A DNA stretch of 64,000 nt from Nocardia cyriacigeorgica (GTDB lineage: Bacteria > Actinomycetota > Actinomycetes > Mycobacteriales > Mycobacteriaceae): NCBI RefSeq assembly GCF_005863245.1, contig NZ_VBUT01000002.1, positions 62,001 through 126,000 on the forward strand. The letters are read 5' to 3'. The position numbers were made by a program, and so were the translations under genes. The stretch's first letter is position 1, and each line of letters opens with the position of its first letter. The notes below the pieces were generated by a model, which was not told where the DNA came from, ran no database searches, and saw nothing but the letters and a program-made list of their open reading frames with translations. Of the stretch, positions 9,580 through 18,897 are shown one piece after another.

Positions 9580-10440
9580 ATGCTCGCCGGGTCCGCTTCT
9601 CACCCCGACGCGCCGGGATACCCGGTGCGTGTGGTTGCCGAGCGCCTCGGCATTCCCACCGCGACCCTGCGCAGCTGGAATCAGCGCTACGGCATCGGCC
9701 CGGCCCGTGAGCCCGGACGTCATCGCCTCTACACCGAGGGCGATATCGCCGTAGTGCGTCGGATGCTGGAGCTGGTTCGGGCGGGCGCGAGCCCGGCCAG
9801 CGCGGCCGCGGAGGTCACGAGCCGGGCGCAGGCGCCCGAACGCGGCGACTGGGAGCCGCTGCTGGGCGCGGCCTTCGAGATGGACACCCAGGCGATGGCC
9901 GAGTTACTCGGCGCGCATCTTCGCTCCCACGGCGTCATCGACACGTGGGAATTGATGTGCCGACCGGCTTTTGCGCAGATTGTCGCGCGTCAACTCGGTG
10001 GCGAGGGCTGCGTCGATGTCGAACATCTGCTGTCGTGGTCGATCACCGCCGCGCTGCACAGCCATATCCCACCGGCTGCTGCGGCGAACCCGAGGTCGGC
10101 GGTGCTGGCGTGCACCAGCGGGGAAACGCACGTGCTTCCGCTGGAAGCCTTGCGCGCCGCGCTTGCCGAAAGGGGGGCCGGGGTCTGGATGCTCGGCGCG
10201 AATGTCCCCACCGCCGCCCTCTCCGACACCCTCGCGCGCACTGATCGCACGCCGGCCGTGGTGCTGTGGTCTCAGCAGGAATCGACCGCGCTGATGTCGG
10301 CGATCCGGGCCGGCGAGACCGCTGGTGCCCGGGTGTTCGTGGGCGGACCGGGCTGGGAGTCGGCGATCCTGCCGGCATCGACCACCAGTCTGTCCGGTCT
10401 GGCCGATGCGGTGGACCGGATCATCGGCCAGGACCGCTGA
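9580..10440 (+). CDS. MerR-type regulator with B12-binding-like domain (CarH/LitR family)
   Basis: 286 residues: MerR helix-turn-helix at about 13-75 (RVVAERLGIPTATLRSWNQRY), a helical bundle, and a C-terminal Rossmann-like cobalamin domain. In CarH, adenosylcobalamin is held by W-x9-E-H and by the lower-ligand His of G-E-x-H. Here the E-H pair (VDVEH) and GETH are kept but the Trp position is Gln, so the light response may differ or be lost. ATG 9580 fits the domain start, although the frame is open further upstream. It is divergent from lipocalin-photolyase and upstream of the MMPL gene, with likely operators on both sides. Confidence 0.8.
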   Translation: MLAGSASHPDAPGYPVRVVAERLGIPTATLRSWNQRYGIGPAREPGRHRLYTEGDIAVVRRMLELVRAGASPASAAAEVTSRAQAPERGDWEPLLGAAFEMDTQAMAELLGAHLRSHGVIDTWELMCRPAFAQIVARQLGGEGCVDVEHLLSWSITAALHSHIPPAAAANPRSAVLACTSGETHVLPLEALRAALAERGAGVWMLGANVPTAALSDTLARTDRTPAVVLWSQQESTALMSAIRAGETAGARVFVGGPGWESAILPASTTSLSGLADAVDRIIGQDR

Positions 10441-10449
10441 CCGGATCTA

Positions 10450-10471
10450 CGCATCGTTTTCGCGTCGAAAT
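10450..10471. promoter_or_regulatory. CarH/LitR-type repeat pair before the MMPL gene
   Basis: CGCATCGTTTT (10450-10460) matches the reverse complement of the 9507-9528 repeat at 10 of 11 bases, followed in register by CGCGTCGAAAT (10461-10471), a 6-of-11 match sharing the CGC(A/G)TCG core. It lies about 90 bp before the MMPL start. Suggests the exporter belongs to the regulon of the adjacent MerR protein. Confidence 0.55.
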
Positions 10472-10558
10472 GCGATAGCTTGGGTAACAGCTGCACTGCC
10501 GACCGTAATGATCGCCGGTCCGGCGTGGTGCAGGCGTCGATTCTGCGAAGGTGGTCGG

Positions 10559-12643
10559 GTGGATATCTGGAGCCGGTATGCCTCGGTAGTCAGCTCACGC
10601 AGGTCGTGGTGGTTGCTGGTGGTGCTCGCCATTGCCGCGATCGGGCTGATCGGCGGGGTGGGGGAGAACGAGTCCGCTGGTGCGGCGCCGAACTCGCTAC
10701 CCGACGGTGTGCAGTCCGCGCAGATCGAACAGGCGCTGGCGCAGTTTCCCGATGCCGGTTCCGCCTCGGCGGTTCTCGTGGTCTCGCGCGCCGACGGCGC
10801 CGCACTGACCGAGGCCGACCTGTCCGCGGCGCGCGAGGCAGCATCCCGCGCCGGGGCCGGCGAACCCGGCGCGGTCCGCGTGATCACCTCACCCGACGGC
10901 GCCGCCGCGATCGCCGAGGTTCCGGTCTCCGCGCAGTTGAGCGGGTTCGCGCTCACCGATGAGATCGACCGTCTCCGAACGGTTTCCACCACCGGCCTGC
11001 CCGAGGCGCTGGATCTCCAGGTGACCGGCGGGCCCGCCTTCGGCGCCGATATCGCCGATTCGTTCTCCGGTGCGAATGCCACGTTGCTTGCCGTCACAGC
11101 TGCCGTGGTGGCCGTGCTGCTGATCGTCACCTACCGGTCGCCGGTGCTGTGGCTGATTCCGCTGCTCATCGTCGGCCTCGCCGATCGGGTCGCGACCAGC
11201 GTTGGTACGGCACTGGCCGCGCTGACCGAACTCAGCTTCGACGGATCCACCTCGGGCATCACCAGTGTGCTGGTGTTCGGTGCCGGTACGAACTACGCAC
11301 TGCTGCTGGTATCGCGCTATCGCGATGAACTGCGGCGCGAAACCGATCATCGGCGCGCGCTCTGGCAGGCCTGCCGCCGGGCCGGGCCGGCAATCCTCGC
11401 CAGCAACCTCACCGTCGTGTCCGCGCTGCTGATTCTGCTGTTGGCCTCGGTGCCGAGCACCCGCAGCCTCGGTGCGTCGGCCGCGGCCGGCTTGCTGGTG
11501 GTGGTGCTGTTCGTATTGTTCGGGCTGCCTGCCGCGCTGGCCTTGTGCGGCCGGACGGTGTTCTGGCCATTCGTGCCAGAGGCCGGTGGTCCCGATGTCA
11601 CCGAAACCGGGATCTGGCACGCGATCGCGACGCGGGTGGTCGAGCGCAGGGCCGTCGTGGCCACCAGCGCGACGGTGGCGCTGGTGGTGTGTGCGGCCGG
11701 GTTGTTCACCGTCGATATCGGGCTCTCGCAAACCGAGCAGTTCCGGGTGGAGGCCGAATCGGTGGCCGGTTTCGACACCCTGGCCGCGCATTTCCCGGCG
11801 GGCACCGGCGATCCCGCGGTCGTCGTCGCGCGCTCGGCGGCGGCCACGCAGGTGGAGCAGGAGTTGACCGATTCGCCGGGTGTACAGCGTGTCACGCGGA
11901 CCGGCACCGCGGATTCGGGACTGACGCGCTGGGCGGTGGTGATCGATGCGCCGCCGGAATCCGAACGGGCCTTCGATCAGATCGAGTCGATGCGCGATCG
12001 GCTGGCCGCCATACCGGAGGCCGACGCCCTGATCGGCGGCAGCGACGCGCAGGCGCTGGACACCCGCGACGCGGCGAGCCGCGACCGTGCGGTGATCATT
12101 CCGCTGATCCTGGTGGTGGTGCTGATCATTCTGGTCGGGTTGCTGCGCGCGATTCCGGCGGCCCTGGTGCTGGTCGCGGTGACGGTGCTGAGCGCGCTCG
12201 CCGCGCTCGGGCTCGGCAGCTGGGTCAGCGTGCACCTGTTCGGGTTCCCCGCCATCGACACCAATGTGCCGCTGTTCGCGTTCCTGTTCCTGGTGGCGCT
12301 CGGCGTGGACTATTCGATCTTCCTGGTGGTTCGCGCTCGGGAGGAGACACCGGAGCACGGGACGACACAGGGGATGGTGCGGGCGGTGTCGACGACCGGA
12401 ACGGTCATCACCAGCGCCGGGCTCGTGCTGGCGGCCGTGTTCTGTGTGCTCGGCGTATTGCCGTTGATCACGCTCACCCAACTCGGCATCGTCGTGGGTC
12501 TGGGCATCTTGCTCGACACCTTCATTGTGCGCACGATCATCATTCCGGCTCTGTTCGCGACGATCGGCGACCGCATCTGGTGGCCGAGCACGCCGGTGCA
12601 GTCGACCTCCGCGAATCGCGAGCCGGTCGGTTCGAACCAGTGA
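10559..12643 (+). CDS. MMPL/RND-family membrane exporter
   Basis: 694 residues in two homologous halves, each one TM helix, a large extracytoplasmic domain, then about five TM helices. Seen: first TM (WWLLVVLAIAAIGLIGG), the TM4-like stretch GITSVLVFGAGTNYALLLVSRYRDEL, and its counterpart FLFLVALGVDYSIFLVVRAREE, with GVDYSIF carrying the proton-relay Asp-Tyr pair; the first half has GTNY, lacking the Asp. MMPL proteins export lipids or lipophilic compounds using proton motive force. GTG 10559 has AAGGTGG; ATG 10508 is a weaker alternative. Operator-like repeats upstream tie it to the adjacent CarH/LitR-like regulator, so a carotenoid, lipid or oxidised-lipid substrate would be a reasonable guess, not a finding. 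Confidence 0.9.
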   Translation: MDIWSRYASVVSSRRSWWLLVVLAIAAIGLIGGVGENESAGAAPNSLPDGVQSAQIEQALAQFPDAGSASAVLVVSRADGAALTEADLSAAREAASRAGAGEPGAVRVITSPDGAAAIAEVPVSAQLSGFALTDEIDRLRTVSTTGLPEALDLQVTGGPAFGADIADSFSGANATLLAVTAAVVAVLLIVTYRSPVLWLIPLLIVGLADRVATSVGTALAALTELSFDGSTSGITSVLVFGAGTNYALLLVSRYRDELRRETDHRRALWQACRRAGPAILASNLTVVSALLILLLASVPSTRSLGASAAAGLLVVVLFVLFGLPAALALCGRTVFWPFVPEAGGPDVTETGIWHAIATRVVERRAVVATSATVALVVCAAGLFTVDIGLSQTEQFRVEAESVAGFDTLAAHFPAGTGDPAVVVARSAAATQVEQELTDSPGVQRVTRTGTADSGLTRWAVVIDAPPESERAFDQIESMRDRLAAIPEADALIGGSDAQALDTRDAASRDRAVIIPLILVVVLIILVGLLRAIPAALVLVAVTVLSALAALGLGSWVSVHLFGFPAIDTNVPLFAFLFLVALGVDYSIFLVVRAREETPEHGTTQGMVRAVSTTGTVITSAGLVLAAVFCVLGVLPLITLTQLGIVVGLGILLDTFIVRTIIIPALFATIGDRIWWPSTPVQSTSANREPVGSNQ

Positions 12644-12661
12644 CCACGGCCCGGAAAAGCA

Positions 12662-12689
12662 AGAAACCCGCGCCTCGGCGCGGGTTTCT
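12662..12689. terminator. Bidirectional intrinsic terminator
   Basis: 13-bp stem AGAAACCCGCGCC / GGCGCGGGTTTCT with a 2-base loop, 18 bp past the MMPL stop and 13 bp from the stop of the convergent cold-shock gene. The T run in one arm and A run in the other serve both directions. Confidence 0.85.
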
Positions 12690-12702
12690 GGGCTGAACGC
12701 TC

Positions 12703-12906
12703 CTAGATGGCGCGGACGGCCTGGGCCTGCGGGCCCTTCTGACCCTGCCCGACCTCGAACTCGACCCGCTGGCCCTCTTCGAGGGACTTGTAGCCGGAGC
12801 CGGAAATCTCGGAGTAATGGACGAAAACGTCGGGACCGCCGTCATCTTGCGCGATGAACCCGAAGCCCTTTTCGCCGTTGAACCACTTCACACTGCCTTG
12901 CGACAT
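12703..12906 (-). CDS. cspA: Cold-shock protein
   Basis: 67 residues, a complete single cold-shock domain: [20 protein letters not shown] (RNP1) and DVFVHYSEI (RNP2), then the acidic-to-basic tail [11 protein letters not shown]. It binds single-stranded nucleic acid and acts as an RNA chaperone. ATG 12906 is the family start; the open frame 13 codons further upstream is not conserved. The 122 bp to the WS/DGAT stop would hold its promoter and 5' leader. Confidence 0.97.
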   Translation of the reverse strand: MSQGSVKWFNGEKGFGFIAQDDGGPDVFVHYSEISGSGYKSLEEGQRVEFEVGQGQKGPQAQAVRAI

Positions 12907-13028
12907 ACTTTGTACTTTGCTTCCTGTTGCGAGCCGAGCGATCACGTGAACAACCCGTACTCGCCACCCAGCATGTCACACATATGGCCCGTTTCCCGCG
13001 CCGGCGCTGTTGAATGCGACACAGTAGG

Positions 13029-14381
13029 TCAGGACGTGACGTGTTCGAGCTCGGCGAGCCCGGCCTCGAGATGCGCCAGCAGCCGTTGCAGATGGGGCAC
13101 ACTGCGGCGGCAGCCGACGATGCCGAAGTCGAGGTTGTCGGCATTGGAGGACAGGGTGATGTTGAGGGCTTGCCCGTCCAGCACGATCGACATCGGATAG
13201 CTGCCGTCCATCCGCGCTCCGTGGTAATACATCGGCTGCTGCGGGCCGGGCACATTGGAGATGACGATATTGAACGGCGGACGCGTCATCGATACGAAAC
13301 CGGGCAGGCTCGCCAGCCCCAGCGGTGACACCATCACCGCCGATACCGCCAGCGCCTGGATTCGGGGCATTTCCGCGAACAGCCGTTTGCCCTCGCGCAT
13401 CGACGCGCTGATGATCTCCAGCCGTTCGGCGGGGTCGTCGATGTGGGTCGCGAGATTGCACAAGATGGTGCCGACGATGTTTCCCCCGCTGTCGGCTTCG
13501 CTCTCGGTCCGCAACGACACCGGAACCATGGCGATCAGCGGGGTATCGGGCAGCGCGTTCTGTTCCTCGAGGTAGGAGCGCAACGCGGCCGAACACATCG
13601 CCAGCACAACATCATTGACGGTGGCCCCGCTCGCCGCCTTGACCGCGCGGATGCGATCGAGCGGCCACGATTGGGCCGCACACCGCCGGGCGCCGCCGAT
13701 GCGGACGTTGAACATGGTGTCGGGTGCGGAGAACGGAAGCGTGAGCTGCTGTTCGGTCAGCGCCGAGCGGATCAGCGACACGGTCGACGGTGCCAGTTTC
13801 CGGATAGTCCTTGCGGCGTCGGCGGCGCGGGAACGGTCGCCGTCGGCGCCGGCGCGGGCACGTTTCGGCAGATTCCACGGCGCCCGGATCTCGGTGTCCG
13901 ACGGGTCGGTGGTGAGGGTGCGCCGCAGCAGGCGCTGGGCCGAGACACCGTCGATCAACGCGTGATGCACCTTGGTGTAGACGGCGAACCGGCCGTCGTC
14001 GAGTCCTTCGATGAGGTGCTGTTCCCACAGCGGCCGATGCCGGTCCAGCAACCCGCTGTGCAGGCGCGAGGTCATCGCCAGCAGTTCCCGCACCCGTCCC
14101 GGTGCGGCCAGCGCCGCCCGCTGCACGTGGTAGTCGAGGTCGACCTCGTCGTCGTAGGTCCAGGTCAGACTGGATATGCCGCCGAGGACGCGGCTGGGGC
14201 GTTTACGGAACGTCGGCGCGGTCACCGCCGATTCGACCAGCTGCTGATGGATCGACCGAGCGAAGTCCGGCCCTGCGCCCTCCGGCGGCTCGAACAGCTG
14301 CAGCGAACCGACATGCATGGGATGCTCACGCGATTCGTTCAGCAGGAAGATCGCGTCGGTCGGCGCAATCAGGTCGATCAT
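13029..14381 (-). CDS. WS/DGAT wax ester synthase / diacylglycerol acyltransferase
   Basis: 450 residues. The catalytic HHALIDG motif (H-H-x-x-x-D-G) is at about 127-133, and the C-terminal NVPGPQQPMYYHGARM segment (N-V-P-G-P) is typical. It makes triacylglycerol or wax esters from acyl-CoA, at the membrane or lipid-body surface. ATG 14381 has GAGGAG about 8 bases away, so it is preferred over the upstream 14405. The esterase gene ends 39 bp upstream on the same strand, probably one operon for storage-lipid turnover. A second WS/DGAT is at 33906-35294. Confidence 0.93.
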   Translation of the reverse strand: MIDLIAPTDAIFLLNESREHPMHVGSLQLFEPPEGAGPDFARSIHQQLVESAVTAPTFRKRPSRVLGGISSLTWTYDDEVDLDYHVQRAALAAPGRVRELLAMTSRLHSGLLDRHRPLWEQHLIEGLDDGRFAVYTKVHHALIDGVSAQRLLRRTLTTDPSDTEIRAPWNLPKRARAGADGDRSRAADAARTIRKLAPSTVSLIRSALTEQQLTLPFSAPDTMFNVRIGGARRCAAQSWPLDRIRAVKAASGATVNDVVLAMCSAALRSYLEEQNALPDTPLIAMVPVSLRTESEADSGGNIVGTILCNLATHIDDPAERLEIISASMREGKRLFAEMPRIQALAVSAVMVSPLGLASLPGFVSMTRPPFNIVISNVPGPQQPMYYHGARMDGSYPMSIVLDGQALNITLSSNADNLDFGIVGCRRSVPHLQRLLAHLEAGLAELEHVTS

Positions 14382-14420
14382 CGTGGTCTCCTCACTGCGA
14401 CGCACCCGGCGCGGGACGGA

Positions 14421-15644
14421 TCAACCGGCTTTGGCCTGCCTGCCCCGGTTCTCGGCGGCCGGCGCGGTGGCGGCCCGGACGATGGGGGCGAGCAGGCGCG
14501 CGAGAATCAGCTGATCGCGCGGAAGTTTGGCGGCCTCGGGCAGCCAGTTGTGCACGAAACCGACGGCCAGTTCGTTGTCGGGGTCCACCCAGCCGCCGGA
14601 CCCGACGAGCCCCACATGCCCGAACCCGCGCGGCGCGCCCGGAATCGGCCACGAGTGATAGCCGAGGCGCCAGCCCATCGGCAGCAGCAGGTTGCGGTCG
14701 GGCAGATAGGTCTGGACCCTCGACGCGGCCCGCACCCGGCGCCGCGACAGCAGCGCGTTGTCGGTGGCGAGGATGTTGTAGACCGCCGCCAGCGCGCGAG
14801 CGGTGAAGACGCCGTTGGCGGCGGGCATCTCGGTGCGCAGGATCGGGGCCTGCGGACCGGCCGCGAGGTCGGCGATGCCCGCGGCGTAGATCGACCGGAT
14901 GAAACCGGTGCCGGGGCCGATCAGCCGGGTGGTGGTGCGCAGGACCTGCTCGGCGTTCCAGAGCCCGAGCGGAAGCGAGGAACCGGACAGCGTCGCGACG
15001 GTGACCGCACTGTCCGCGGGCGGTGCGCCCAGGTACAGGCCATCGATGCCGAGCGGTTCGGCCAGCTCGGTCCGGTACAGCTCGGCCATGCCCTTGCCGG
15101 TCACCGCGCGGGCGATGCCCGCGGCCAGCCAGCCGTAGGTGATCGCATGGTAGGCCGGGACTCCGCGGAAACGGTCCGGCGCCGCAGCGGCCAGCCGGTC
15201 CTCCATCACCAGATGGTCGAGCATCTCGCTGGTGCTGCGGGCGAGCGGACCGATGCGGGAGAGCCCGGCGCGATGGCTCAGCACCTCGGCGACGGTGATC
15301 GACTTCTTGCCCTTGGCCGCGAACTCGGGCCAGTATTCGGCGACCGGGGCGTGGTAGTCGAGCAGGCCGCGGGCGGCGAGCCGGTGCATCACCGTCGCGG
15401 TGATGCCCTTGCTGGTCGACCACGACACGGCGCCGGTGTTCTTCTGCCATTCGGTGCCGTCGGCGTCCGCGGTTCCGGTCCAGACGTCCACCACCGGTGT
15501 TCCGCGGTGGTAGACCGTGAGCGCCCCACCGCCGCGTCCGCCGGCGAAGAACCGCGCGAAAGCGCTGACCGCCCTGTGGTACCCGGGAGCGGCACCGCCG
15601 CGGATCGTCGCGCCACCCGAGGCGGGTCGAATGGGTTCGAGCAT
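14421..15644 (-). CDS. Serine beta-lactamase-fold esterase/lipase (LipE/LipL-like)
   Basis: About 407 residues of the class C beta-lactamase/carboxylesterase family VIII. The S-x-x-K nucleophile is in WSTSKGIT (about 75-82), the Tyr motif is AYHAITYGW, and GHVGLVGSGGWVD near the C-terminus replaces K-T-G. Mycobacterial relatives are lipid esterases. ATG 15644 has GAAGG at nine bases; ATG 15653 is possible. It heads a probable operon with the WS/DGAT gene, so hydrolysis or remodelling of neutral lipid is plausible. Confidence 0.88.
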   Translation of the reverse strand: MLEPIRPASGGATIRGGAAPGYHRAVSAFARFFAGGRGGGALTVYHRGTPVVDVWTGTADADGTEWQKNTGAVSWSTSKGITATVMHRLAARGLLDYHAPVAEYWPEFAAKGKKSITVAEVLSHRAGLSRIGPLARSTSEMLDHLVMEDRLAAAAPDRFRGVPAYHAITYGWLAAGIARAVTGKGMAELYRTELAEPLGIDGLYLGAPPADSAVTVATLSGSSLPLGLWNAEQVLRTTTRLIGPGTGFIRSIYAAGIADLAAGPQAPILRTEMPAANGVFTARALAAVYNILATDNALLSRRRVRAASRVQTYLPDRNLLLPMGWRLGYHSWPIPGAPRGFGHVGLVGSGGWVDPDNELAVGFVHNWLPEAAKLPRDQLILARLLAPIVRAATAPAAENRGRQAKAG

Positions 15645-15895
15645 GGTCGTCATCCTTCGTGTCATACCGGCGCACACAGCCGCGAGACGACCGGTACCCA
15701 TCCACGATACTGGCCGTCTTCCCAGCGGCGCAGCAGTCGGGCCGGGTGCGCCCGTGGCGTCCTGATGCCAGTTGTATTACGACCGGGCGGGCCGGGCCCC
15801 GAATGCGTGCCCTCGGCGGGCTCGGGCTGTATGGTCTGGTCCGCCTCAGATCGACCGCGAGGTCGATGACCGACGACCAGACAGGGGAGTCCCGG

Positions 15896-16051
15896 GTGAT
15901 TGCCATGGACCAGAGTTTGCGGACCGAACAGCGTGGTGACGGCACCTGGCGAGCCTGGTACGTGGACTCGGAGTGGATGGCGGACGGGTTCTCCAAGCAG
16001 GAGGCCGTCGCGGCGGCCCAGCGGCTGCGCCGCGACGACAGCGGAGCCTGA
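15896..16051 (+). CDS. Small conserved-looking hypothetical protein
   Basis: 51 residues starting at GTG 15896 with an AGGGGAGT ribosome site five bases away. The core reads DGTWRAWYVDSEWMADGF followed by SKQEAVAAAQRLR, an amphipathic helix. It looks like a short beta-hairpin plus helix, similar in style to small mycobacterial hypothetical proteins that I cannot name. Divergent from the esterase; 149 bp before the carboxyltransferase gene on the same strand. Confidence 0.6.
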   Translation: MIAMDQSLRTEQRGDGTWRAWYVDSEWMADGFSKQEAVAAAQRLRRDDSGA

Positions 16052-16199
16052 TCAGGCAAGCCGCATCTTTTTGGTCATATCGCCAGCGGTTGATCCGCTG
16101 ACGCTGTGAGTGTGTCCAGACTGCGCCGCACAGCGCCGAACTCGCGTGCCCGCCCGGTTATCTTCGGCCGGACTACCGCACGGCGAGAGGCATACCCGG

Positions 16200-17753
16200 A
16201 TGGCGACTGGCACCGAAACGAAGCTGGACCGACTGCGCGAGGTACTGGCCATCGCGGCGGAACCCGCGGGTGCGGCCGGGATCGCCAAACGTGCGCAGAA
16301 GGGCATCCCAAGCGCCAGGGCCAGGGTGCAGGCACTGCTGGATCCGGGAACCTTCACCGAGATCGGTGGGCTGGTACGCAATCCGCGCGACCCCGATGCC
16401 ATGTATGGCGACGGCGTGGTGACCGGGCACGGCCGCATCGACGGCAGGCCCGTGGTGGTGATCGCGCACGACCAGACCGTGTACGGCGGTTCGGTCGGTG
16501 AGATGTTCGGGCGCAAGCTCACCCACATCCTGCGCTTCGCCTACGAGAAGGCCTGCCCGGTGGTGACGATCAACGATTCCGGGGGTGCCCGCATCCAGGA
16601 TGCCGTCGCGTCGCTGGCCTGGTTCGCGCATATGAGCCGCTGTCAGGAGCGGTTGTCCGGGTTCGTGCCGCAGGTATCGATCATGCTGGGCAAATGCGCG
16701 GCGGGCGCGGTGTACGGGCCGATCAATACCGATGTGCTGGTGGCGACTCCGAAAGCGCACATGTTCGTCACCGGGCCCGAGGTGATCAAGGCCGTTACCG
16801 GTGAGGATGTCACCGCGGAGGAACTCGGTGGCGCCGAGGTGCAGGCCCGCAACGGCGTGATCCACCAGGTGTGCGAGACCGAGCAGGACGCCTTCGATTG
16901 GGCGCGTAAGTATCTGAGTTATCTGCCGTCGAGCTGTGTGGAGCAGCCGCCGATCGTCAACCCGGGCCTCGAGCCCGAGATCACCATGCATGACCTGGAA
17001 TTGGAGTCGATCATCCCCGACTCCGACCGCGAGGGTTACGACATGCACGAGATCCTGCTGCGGATCTTCGACGACGGTGATTTCCACGAGATCCGGGCGG
17101 CCCATGCCCCGAACCTGATCACCGGTTTCGCCCGCGTCGACGGGCGTCCGGTGGGGGTGCTGGCCAATCAGCCGCTGGTTCTCGGTGGTGCGCTGGATGC
17201 GAATTGCTCCGACAAGGCCACCTATTTCATCCGTTTGTGCGATGCCTTCGGGCTGCCGCTGATCTTCGTTGTGGATACGCCGGGGATCCTGCCGGGCGCC
17301 GAGGAGGAACGCAACGGCGTCATCATCCGGGGCGGCCGGGTGCCGCGCGCGATCATCGAGGCGACCGTGCCGATCATCAACCTGGTGGTGCGCAAGGTCT
17401 ACGGCGGCGCCTATGGATTCATGGCCTGCAAACAGCTCGGCGCCGATATCAGCTTCGCCTGGCCGACCGCCCGCATCGCGGTGATCGGCGCCGAGGGCGC
17501 GGTCGACATCGCGGGCCGCCGCCAACTCCAGCAGGTGCCGCCCGAACAGCGGGCTGCGGTGCGCGAGTTCATGATCGAGCAATACAACGCCACCGTGGCG
17601 ACGCCGTGGGTGGCGGCCGAGCGCGGGTACATCGATGCCGTCATCGAACCGTCCACCACGCGCCTGGAACTGCGGCACGCCTTGCATCTGCTGCGCGACA
17701 AAGGCGCGACGGCGGAGTTCAATCCGCGCAAGCACAGCTTGTATCCCATGTGA
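16200..17753 (+). CDS. Acyl-CoA carboxylase carboxyltransferase (beta) subunit
   Basis: 517 residues, the full biotin-dependent carboxyltransferase of PF01039. The N-terminal half binds acyl-CoA ([31 protein letters not shown]) and the C-terminal half binds biotin ([26 protein letters not shown]). It transfers CO2 from carboxybiotin to acetyl-, propionyl- or a longer acyl-CoA; AccD paralogues in mycolata serve malonyl-CoA, methylmalonyl-CoA and mycolate condensation, and which one this is cannot be told here. ATG 16200 has GAGAGG about ten bases upstream. No alpha (biotin carboxylase) gene is adjacent. Confidence 0.92.
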   Translation: MATGTETKLDRLREVLAIAAEPAGAAGIAKRAQKGIPSARARVQALLDPGTFTEIGGLVRNPRDPDAMYGDGVVTGHGRIDGRPVVVIAHDQTVYGGSVGEMFGRKLTHILRFAYEKACPVVTINDSGGARIQDAVASLAWFAHMSRCQERLSGFVPQVSIMLGKCAAGAVYGPINTDVLVATPKAHMFVTGPEVIKAVTGEDVTAEELGGAEVQARNGVIHQVCETEQDAFDWARKYLSYLPSSCVEQPPIVNPGLEPEITMHDLELESIIPDSDREGYDMHEILLRIFDDGDFHEIRAAHAPNLITGFARVDGRPVGVLANQPLVLGGALDANCSDKATYFIRLCDAFGLPLIFVVDTPGILPGAEEERNGVIIRGGRVPRAIIEATVPIINLVVRKVYGGAYGFMACKQLGADISFAWPTARIAVIGAEGAVDIAGRRQLQQVPPEQRAAVREFMIEQYNATVATPWVAAERGYIDAVIEPSTTRLELRHALHLLRDKGATAEFNPRKHSLYPM

Positions 17754-17788
17754 GCGAAGCGGATTCGACAGCTTCAGGACCTACACCC

Positions 17789-18025
17789 ATGGCTCGTTTC
17801 CGGCGATATTCGACGACGATCATCGCGGCGATGATGTGCGGCCTGGCTGCCGCGGCGAGTGCCGCTGCCACGCCGGTCGATCCCGTGGCGGTGTTGTGCA
17901 CGGGCAGCGCGGACGGCTCCGGCGGAACCTGCGGACGGTGGACCGGATCGAGCCACTACAAGACCGGCGCCGACCCGAGCCGGCCGGTCTCCGAAGGTAC
18001 CTGCGGCAGTCACTGTAGGCCGTGA
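17789..18025 (+). CDS. Small secreted cysteine-containing protein
   Basis: 78 residues: signal peptide (RFRRYSTTIIAAMMCGLAAA, cleavage near SAAATP) and a ~50-residue mature part with Cys in VAVLCTG, GGTCGRW and EGTCGSHC, probably disulfide-bonded. No family recognised. ATG 17789 with AGGA nine bases away places the signal peptide at the N-terminus; a GTG at 17750 overlapping the carboxyltransferase stop is in frame but would mask the signal. Confidence 0.6.
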   Translation: MARFRRYSTTIIAAMMCGLAAAASAAATPVDPVAVLCTGSADGSGGTCGRWTGSSHYKTGADPSRPVSEGTCGSHCRP

Positions 18026-18897
18026 TCGCCGCCCGCGGCGGCGTCTGATAGTTCGCGTCGCCCGCGTCACCCGACTGCGACCGCCGCGGCCATCGCGAAT
18101 GCGGCGCGTCCGGGCGGCGCCAGACTCGGTGGAATTCCTTGCGATACAGCAACTCAGCCAAGATGATCACGCCACGAGTTGCCGCCATCACCCGGGCGCG
18201 GGAATCCGGTGGGTGCCGCAGGGTGGGTTTCGGCGCGCCTTGGATTGCGTCTTGTCGTGGCGCGGGCGGGCGGTCACCGAGTTGGTCGCCGCCTTGTGGA
18301 TTGCGGCCGTGCTGTGGGCTACCGCTATCTCGCGGGCTGAGGCGCGGGAACCCAGTGGGGTGCCGCAGGTGGGTGTCGGCGCGCTGTGGATTGCGGTTTT
18401 GCCGGGGCGCCTCCACGCTGCCCGCGGGTCGCGGGCACCTCAGTAGGTCACCGAATTGTGGTCTGCCGCCGCGCGCTGTGGGGTTGCCGCCCTGCTATCG
18501 GCTGCCGGCGTGCTGCGGGATGCTGGCGTGCTGTGGGCAGCCGGCCTTCTCGGGGGGGTAGCCCACGATCCACGGGTCGTTGTGCATCTGCGGTGTCACC
18601 GTCCCGCTGGGCCGCGGTGGATGCGGCTCGAGGGCAAGGCTTCGACACGGGTCGCCGGGATCGGCGGTGATGTCCGGTCGGGGGAGCTGCGTATTGGCCT
18701 GGGGGGTCTGGTTTTCCGCAGACATGGGTATGCCCACCGAGCGGGCAGGGCCTGAGCCGCTCGGTGGGCATCCGCCGAACCTCGGCAGGGGAACTGGCGC
18801 GGGTCACCTGTTCCGTGCGGGGGTGCGGCGGCCGGGCTCCGCACCGGACCGGCCGGAGTCGGTGTCGATCCGGTCCGGTGGGTGCCGGTCTAGAGGG
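18026..18897. other. Long non-coding stretch, mostly degenerate repeats
   Basis: About 870 bases without a gene I can support. Frames on either strand are proline/arginine-rich and low complexity; the best, on the minus strand at 18495-18737, has no ribosome site I trust. The first half contains the repeat block listed separately. Confidence 0.5.
18194..18560. repeat. Imperfect long direct repeat plus short G/T-rich repeats
   Basis: A ~56-base unit at 18194-18249 (starting GGGCGCGGGAATCC, ending CGCGCCTTGGATTGCG) recurs at about 18339-18396 (GAGGCGCGGGAACCC ... CGCGCTGTGGATTGCGG), about 146 bp apart. A partial third copy of the end (TTGTGGATTGCGGCCGTGCTG) is at 18293-18313. From 18478 to 18545 the motif GTGCTG(C/T)GGG is repeated. 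Origin unknown; could be an eroded tandem array or duplicated coding remnant. Confidence 0.5.

Noticed and set aside
10889..12481. 530-codon frame opposite the MMPL gene
   Set aside because: Gln/His/Arg-rich shadow frame; the MMPL protein on the other strand is unambiguous.
13443..15869. 808-codon open frame opposite WS/DGAT and esterase
   Set aside because: Antisense shadow of two well-supported genes; low-complexity Arg/Gly/Asp composition.
16048..16059. GCCTGATCAGGC palindrome as terminator
   Set aside because: Only a 4-bp stem once a loop is allowed; overlaps the stop codon of the small protein gene.
16173..17735. 520-codon frame opposite the carboxyltransferase
   Set aside because: Antisense shadow; no domain.
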